64,000 bases of DNA from Henricia sp. BOLD:AAB3569 (Eukaryota; Echinodermata; Asteroidea; Spinulosida; Echinasteridae). Both the position numbers and the translations under genes were made by a program. A model generated the notes under the pieces. That model searched no databases. It saw only the letters and a program-made list of their open reading frames with translations, and was not told where the DNA came from. This document shows, piece after piece, positions 62,323 through 64,000 of this stretch (position 1 is its first letter; the number at the start of each line of letters is the position of its first letter). The stretch spans positions 39,864 to 103,863 of the forward strand of contig JBBELK010001481.1 in the NCBI GenBank assembly GCA_037783545.1, read 5' to 3'.

Positions 62323-63418
62323 GTGTGTCCCAAATGCCGGCAAATTTGGAAATCAAGGAATTTTCCAACCAACTTCAAATTTTGCATGCTCCAAACTGTA
62401 TATATTCCGCACTTGTCATGCAAAATTGACAGATTTTCGCTGGGAAATGACGGAGAAATTTCAGAGTTTAGGAAAAAACGGAGCTCGGCTGCGTGGTTAT
62501 TCCCCTAACCGTGGCTGTTGGGACACCCTGCGCATGCGCTGGTGTACATTTCTACGGCCGTTGACTCACCCCAGATTGTGACGGGAATTAGGTCAAAGTG
62601 TGTCCCAAATGCCGGCAAATTTGGAAATCAAGGAATTTTCCAACCAACTTCAAATTTTGCATGCTCCAAACTGTATATATTCCGCACTTGTCATGCAAAA
62701 TTGACAGTTTTTCGCTAGGAAATGACGGAGAAATTTAGAGTTTAGGTAAAACGGAGCTCGGCTGCGTGGTTATTCCCCTAACCGTGGCTGTTGGGACACC
62801 CTGCGCCGCGCTGGTGTACATTTGTACGGCCGTTGACTCACCCCAGATTGTGACGGGAATTAGGTCAAAGTGTGTCCCAAATGCCGGCAAATTAAAAAAA
62901 TCAAGGAATTTTCCAACCAACTTCAAATTTTGCATGCTCCAAACTGTATATATTCCGCACTTGTCATGCAAAATTGACAGATTTTCGCTGGGAAATGACG
63001 GAGAAATTTCAGAGTTTAGGAAAAAACGGAGCTCGGCTGCGTGGTTATTCCCCTAACCGTGGCTGTTGGGACACCCTGCGCATGCGCTGGTGTACATTTC
63101 TACGGCCGTTGACTCACCCCAGATTGTGACGGGAATTAGGTCAAAGTGTGTCCCAAATGCCGGCAAATTTGGAAATCAAGGAATTTTCCAACCAACTTCA
63201 AATTTTGCATGCTCCAAACTGTATATATTCCGCACTTGTCATGCAAAATTGACAGATTTTCGCTAGGAAATGACGGAGAAATTTTAGAGTTTAGGTAAAA
63301 CGGAGCTCGGCTGCGTGGTTATTCCCCTAACCGTGGCTGTTGGGACACCCTGCGCCGCGCTGGTGTACATTTGTACGGCCGTTGACTCACCCCAGATTGT
63401 GACGGGAATTAGGTCAAA
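62323..63418 (+). repeat. A-B dimers at the right end (548 bp each)
   Basis: A (62323), B (62598), A (62871) and B (63146) are followed by two A copies (63419, 63694) and the truncated last monomer. The B at 62598 has GACAGTTTTTCG and a shortened AAATTTAGAG. The A at 62871 has CAAATTAAAAAAATC in place of CAAATTTGGAAATC. Confidence 0.85.
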
Positions 63419-64000
63419 GTGTGTCCCAAATGCCGGCAAATTTGGAAATCAAGGAATTTTCCAACCAACTTCAAATTTTGCATGCTCCAAACTGTATATA
63501 TTCCGCACTTGTCATGCAAAATTGACAGATTTTCGCTGGGAAATGACGGAGAAATTTCAGAGTTTAGGAAAAAACGGAGCTCGGCTGCGTGGTTATTCCC
63601 CTAACCGTGGCTGTTGGGACACCCTGCGCATGCGCTGGTGTACATTTCTACGGCCGTTGACTCACCCCAGATTGTGACGGGAATTAGGTCAAAGTGTGTC
63701 CCAAATGCCGGCAAATTTGGAAATCAAGGAATTTTCCAACCAACTTCAAATTTTGCATGCTCCAAACTGTATATATTCCGCACTTGTCATGCAAAATTGA
63801 CAGATTTTCGCTGGGAAATGACGGAGAAATTTCAGAGTTTAGGAAAAAACGGAGCTCGGCTGCGTGGTTATTCCCCTAACCGTGGCTGTTGGGACACCCT
63901 GCGCATGCGCTGGTGTACATTTCTACGGCCGTTGACTCACCCCAGATTGTGACGGGAATTAGGTCAAAGTGTGTCCCAAATGCCGGCAAATTTGGAAATC

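Larger units (their letters stand above)
1..64000 (+). repeat. Satellite DNA array, 273-bp monomer, about 234 head-to-tail copies
   Basis: The same unit recurs every 273, 274 or 279 bases from the first base to the last, always in one orientation, with no unique sequence between copies. The window opens inside a monomer (phase 62; phase 1 falls at 212) and closes inside another (phase 1 at 63969), so the array continues on both sides. Monomers usually differ from the consensus by about zero to five substitutions. No transposon, inversion, gene or RNA gene interrupts it. High homogeneity together with block-wise duplicated variants is what unequal crossing-over and gene conversion produce in eukaryotic satellites. 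A centromeric, pericentromeric or subtelomeric location is inferred. I do not recognise the family and cannot name the organism. Confidence 0.99.
46464..64000 (+). repeat. Domain IV: 274/275-rich block with TCTACGG and A-B dimers
   Basis: Most long-form monomers here carry TTTCTACGG (G228C). Two further types appear. Type A has TTTAGGAAAAAACGG plus the 274 form, giving 275 bp. Type B has TTCGCTAGG, ATTTTAGAG and TTTAGGTAAAAC (G120A, C140T, G151T). Type A starts at 48376, 51933, 54938, 56854, 57402, 58497, 59044, 59590, 60411, 62323, 62871, 63419 and 63694. Type B starts at 52208, 57129, 58771, 59318, 62598 and 63146. Types A and B alternate near the right end. Confidence 0.75.

Noticed and set aside
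1..64000. CRISPR array
   Set aside because: The period is 273 bp, with whole-unit identity and no unique spacers between short repeats.
1..64000. tRNA, rRNA or other structured RNA gene inside the monomer
   Set aside because: There is no cloverleaf, no A/B box pair at tRNA spacing and no recognisable rRNA segment in the consensus on either strand.
1..64000. Inserted transposon, LTR or gene hidden among monomers
   Set aside because: Phase-1 positions step by 272 to 280 bases throughout, so there is no room for an insertion.

Overview
The window is one uninterrupted array of a satellite DNA. About 234 head-to-tail monomers, all in the same orientation, fill all 64,000 bases. I find no gene, RNA gene, transposon, insertion or unique sequence. 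The basic unit is 273 bp. Two recurrent length forms, 274 and 279 bp, arise at one GC-rich spot. Most monomers differ from the commonest sequence by about zero to five substitutions, and several adjacent monomers are identical. Such a pure, long, homogenised array suggests eukaryotic heterochromatin, such as a centromere, pericentromere or subtelomere. The lineage cannot be read from the sequence and I do not recognise the satellite family. By hand count the monomer is about 47% GC. CpG is hardly depleted (14 found, about 15 expected), which argues mildly against an old, heavily methylated vertebrate satellite.

Layout, with monomer phase starting at GTGTGTCCC. Domain I (about 1-14.7 kb) is a mosaic of 273, 274 and 279 forms. 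It holds a six-monomer higher-order repeat (HOR) and a 2.3 kb block present twice, 8.7 kb apart. Domain II (14.7-25.4 kb) is very homogeneous, has no 274 form, and is built of recent 3-, 5- and 6-monomer duplications. Domain III (25.4-46.5 kb) carries its own markers (TTGTCACA, ATTTCCC, CAATTAATT, GCCGATGAC). Its units are of 4-12 monomers, the clearest being a 1.36 kb pentamer. Domain IV (46.5-64 kb) is rich in the 274/275 forms with the TCTACGG marker and ends in A-B dimers of about 547 bp.

The monomers do not work together as genes. What can be read is the history of unequal crossing-over and conversion: whole-monomer gains and losses in register, hybrid monomers at junctions, and nested duplications. 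Because 273 is 3 x 91, one + strand frame stays open for up to 4,986 bp, but the recurrent variants show no coding constraint. A second layer is technical: single-base homopolymer indels are dense at 1-4.8 kb and 33.1-44.6 kb, yet only two occur between 4.86 and 33.07 kb. This looks like uneven assembly quality rather than biology.
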